6,422 nt of DNA from Deferribacterales bacterium UBA4806 (GTDB lineage: Bacteria > Chrysiogenota > Deferribacteres > Deferribacterales > UBA228), in NCBI GenBank assembly GCA_002402635.1, contig DHGE01000026.1, positions 2,205 through 8,626 on the forward strand. Reading direction: 5' to 3'. The translations under genes were made by a program, and so were the position numbers. Positions 5,719 through 6,422 of this stretch are shown piece after piece; positions within the stretch are counted from its first letter, which is position 1; each line of letters begins with the position of its first letter. The notes under the pieces are model-generated. The model worked only from the letters and a program-made list of their open reading frames with translations. It had not been told where the DNA came from and did not search any database.

Positions 5719-6422
5719 ATGATTAGAGATGTAACGACATTAAATGTAATGGTGAATACTATTAAAGAATTTGCTGTCAATGAATTAATACCAAGAGAAG
5801 TTGAAGTAACAGAGAATGATTATATACCTGAGGAAATTATCAATAAAATGAAGGAATTAGGCATTTTTGGTTTATCAATTCCAGAAGAATATAGCGGGTT
5901 AGGTCTAACTTTTGAAGAGGAGATAAATGTTGTTTTTGCACTGTGCTATGCTTCACCTGTGTTTAGATCAATAGCTGGTACAAATATTGGTATTGGGTCA
6001 TTAGGTATTACTATGAATGGAAGTAAGGAACAAAAAGAAAAATATCTGCCTAAATTGGCAACAGGAGAAATGATAGCATCTTTCTGTTTGACGGAACCAG
6101 ATGTGGGTAGCGATGCTGCTGCAGTAAAAACTACTGCAATAAAAAAAGACAATTCATACATAATTAATGGTACAAAGAGATTTATTACAAATGCTCCGGA
6201 AGCTGGAATTTTTACTGTCTTTGCAAGAACAAATTTAGAAGAGAAAAAGGCAAAGGGTGTTTCTGCTTTTGTTGTAGAAAGAAATACAGAAGGCATTTCT
6301 ATTGGCCCACATGAAAAGAAAATGGGAATGTGGGGTGGCCATGTAGCGGATGTTATATTTGAAAATTGCACTATTCCCCAATCAGCATTATTAGGAGTAG
6401 AAGGCAAAGGCTTTATATCTGC
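5719..6422 (+). CDS. Acyl-CoA dehydrogenase, N-terminal part; 3' end outside window
   Basis: The frame opens at ATG 5719, with AGGGAG (5707-5712) six bases upstream, and stays open to the right edge. It gives 234 of an expected ~380-390 residues. The N-terminal helical domain includes LGIFGLSIPEEYSGLGL (47-63). The middle beta domain carries FCLTEPDVGSDAAA (122-135), the FAD-contacting signature, and INGTKRFITNA (149-159). MGMWGG (about residues 203-208) and FENCTIP (about 213-219) follow as in the family. The catalytic Glu region lies beyond the window. The enzyme uses FAD to form a 2,3-double bond in an acyl-CoA and passes electrons to electron-transfer flavoprotein. The ribosome site overlaps the thiolase stop codon (TAG 5706-5708), which indicates tight co-expression. 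Substrate chain type cannot be read from this half. With the thiolase it fits beta-oxidation of a carboxylic or dicarboxylic acid. Confidence 0.94.
   Translation, partial: MIRDVTTLNVMVNTIKEFAVNELIPREVEVTENDYIPEEIINKMKELGIFGLSIPEEYSGLGLTFEEEINVVFALCYASPVFRSIAGTNIGIGSLGITMNGSKEQKEKYLPKLATGEMIASFCLTEPDVGSDAAAVKTTAIKKDNSYIINGTKRFITNAPEAGIFTVFARTNLEEKKAKGVSAFVVERNTEGISIGPHEKKMGMWGGHVADVIFENCTIPQSALLGVEGKGFIS

Noticed and set aside
5946..6407. Minus-strand frame of 153 codons at the right edge
   Set aside because: It lies wholly inside the acyl-CoA dehydrogenase gene, whose plus-strand product shows clear family motifs. The minus frame has none.

Overview
The window is strongly A+T-rich throughout. 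It has clear Shine-Dalgarno sequences (GAGGTGA, AAAGGAG, AGGGAG) and TTG/GTG as well as ATG starts. Together with a B12-binding radical SAM protein and a DUF3870-type protein, this suggests a low-GC, probably anaerobic bacterium, most likely a clostridia-like member of the Bacillota. That assignment is an inference from style and gene content, because no rRNA or other marker gene is present.

Layout. (1) Positions 1-545, + strand: the C-terminal part of a sodium:solute symporter (SSS family), cut by the left edge. (2) Positions 647-2397, - strand: a DUF3870-like small protein followed by a B12-binding-domain/radical SAM enzyme. This pair is convergent with the symporter. A 26-bp perfect palindrome lies directly behind the DUF3870-like stop codon. 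(3) Positions 2398-2978: a 581-bp stretch without a convincing gene. It separates the minus-strand pair from the plus-strand operon and holds candidate promoters facing both ways. A G+C-richer block at about 2645-2790 can fold into hairpins and looks like a structured mRNA leader. (4) Positions 2979-6422, + strand: an apparent operon. It begins with a truncated short-chain dehydrogenase (SDR) remnant, followed by an MFS transporter with an aromatic-acid-transporter-like DGxD motif, a 3-oxoadipyl-CoA-type thiolase, and an acyl-CoA dehydrogenase that runs off the right edge.

How the genes may work together. Transporter, thiolase and acyl-CoA dehydrogenase, with a former SDR, fit uptake of an organic acid and its beta-oxidation as a CoA thioester. 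The PcaF/PaaJ-like thiolase motifs make a dicarboxylate such as adipate, or an aromatic-derived acid that ends in 3-oxoadipyl-CoA, a reasonable guess. The substrate cannot be fixed from this sequence. The SDR would have been a natural 3-hydroxyacyl-CoA dehydrogenase candidate for this pathway, but only its NAD(P)-binding N-terminus remains.

No complete new system such as a CRISPR array, phage or toxin-antitoxin module is visible. The observations most worth following are the possible structured leader of the catabolic operon, the decayed SDR, and the radical SAM/DUF3870 pair of unknown function.
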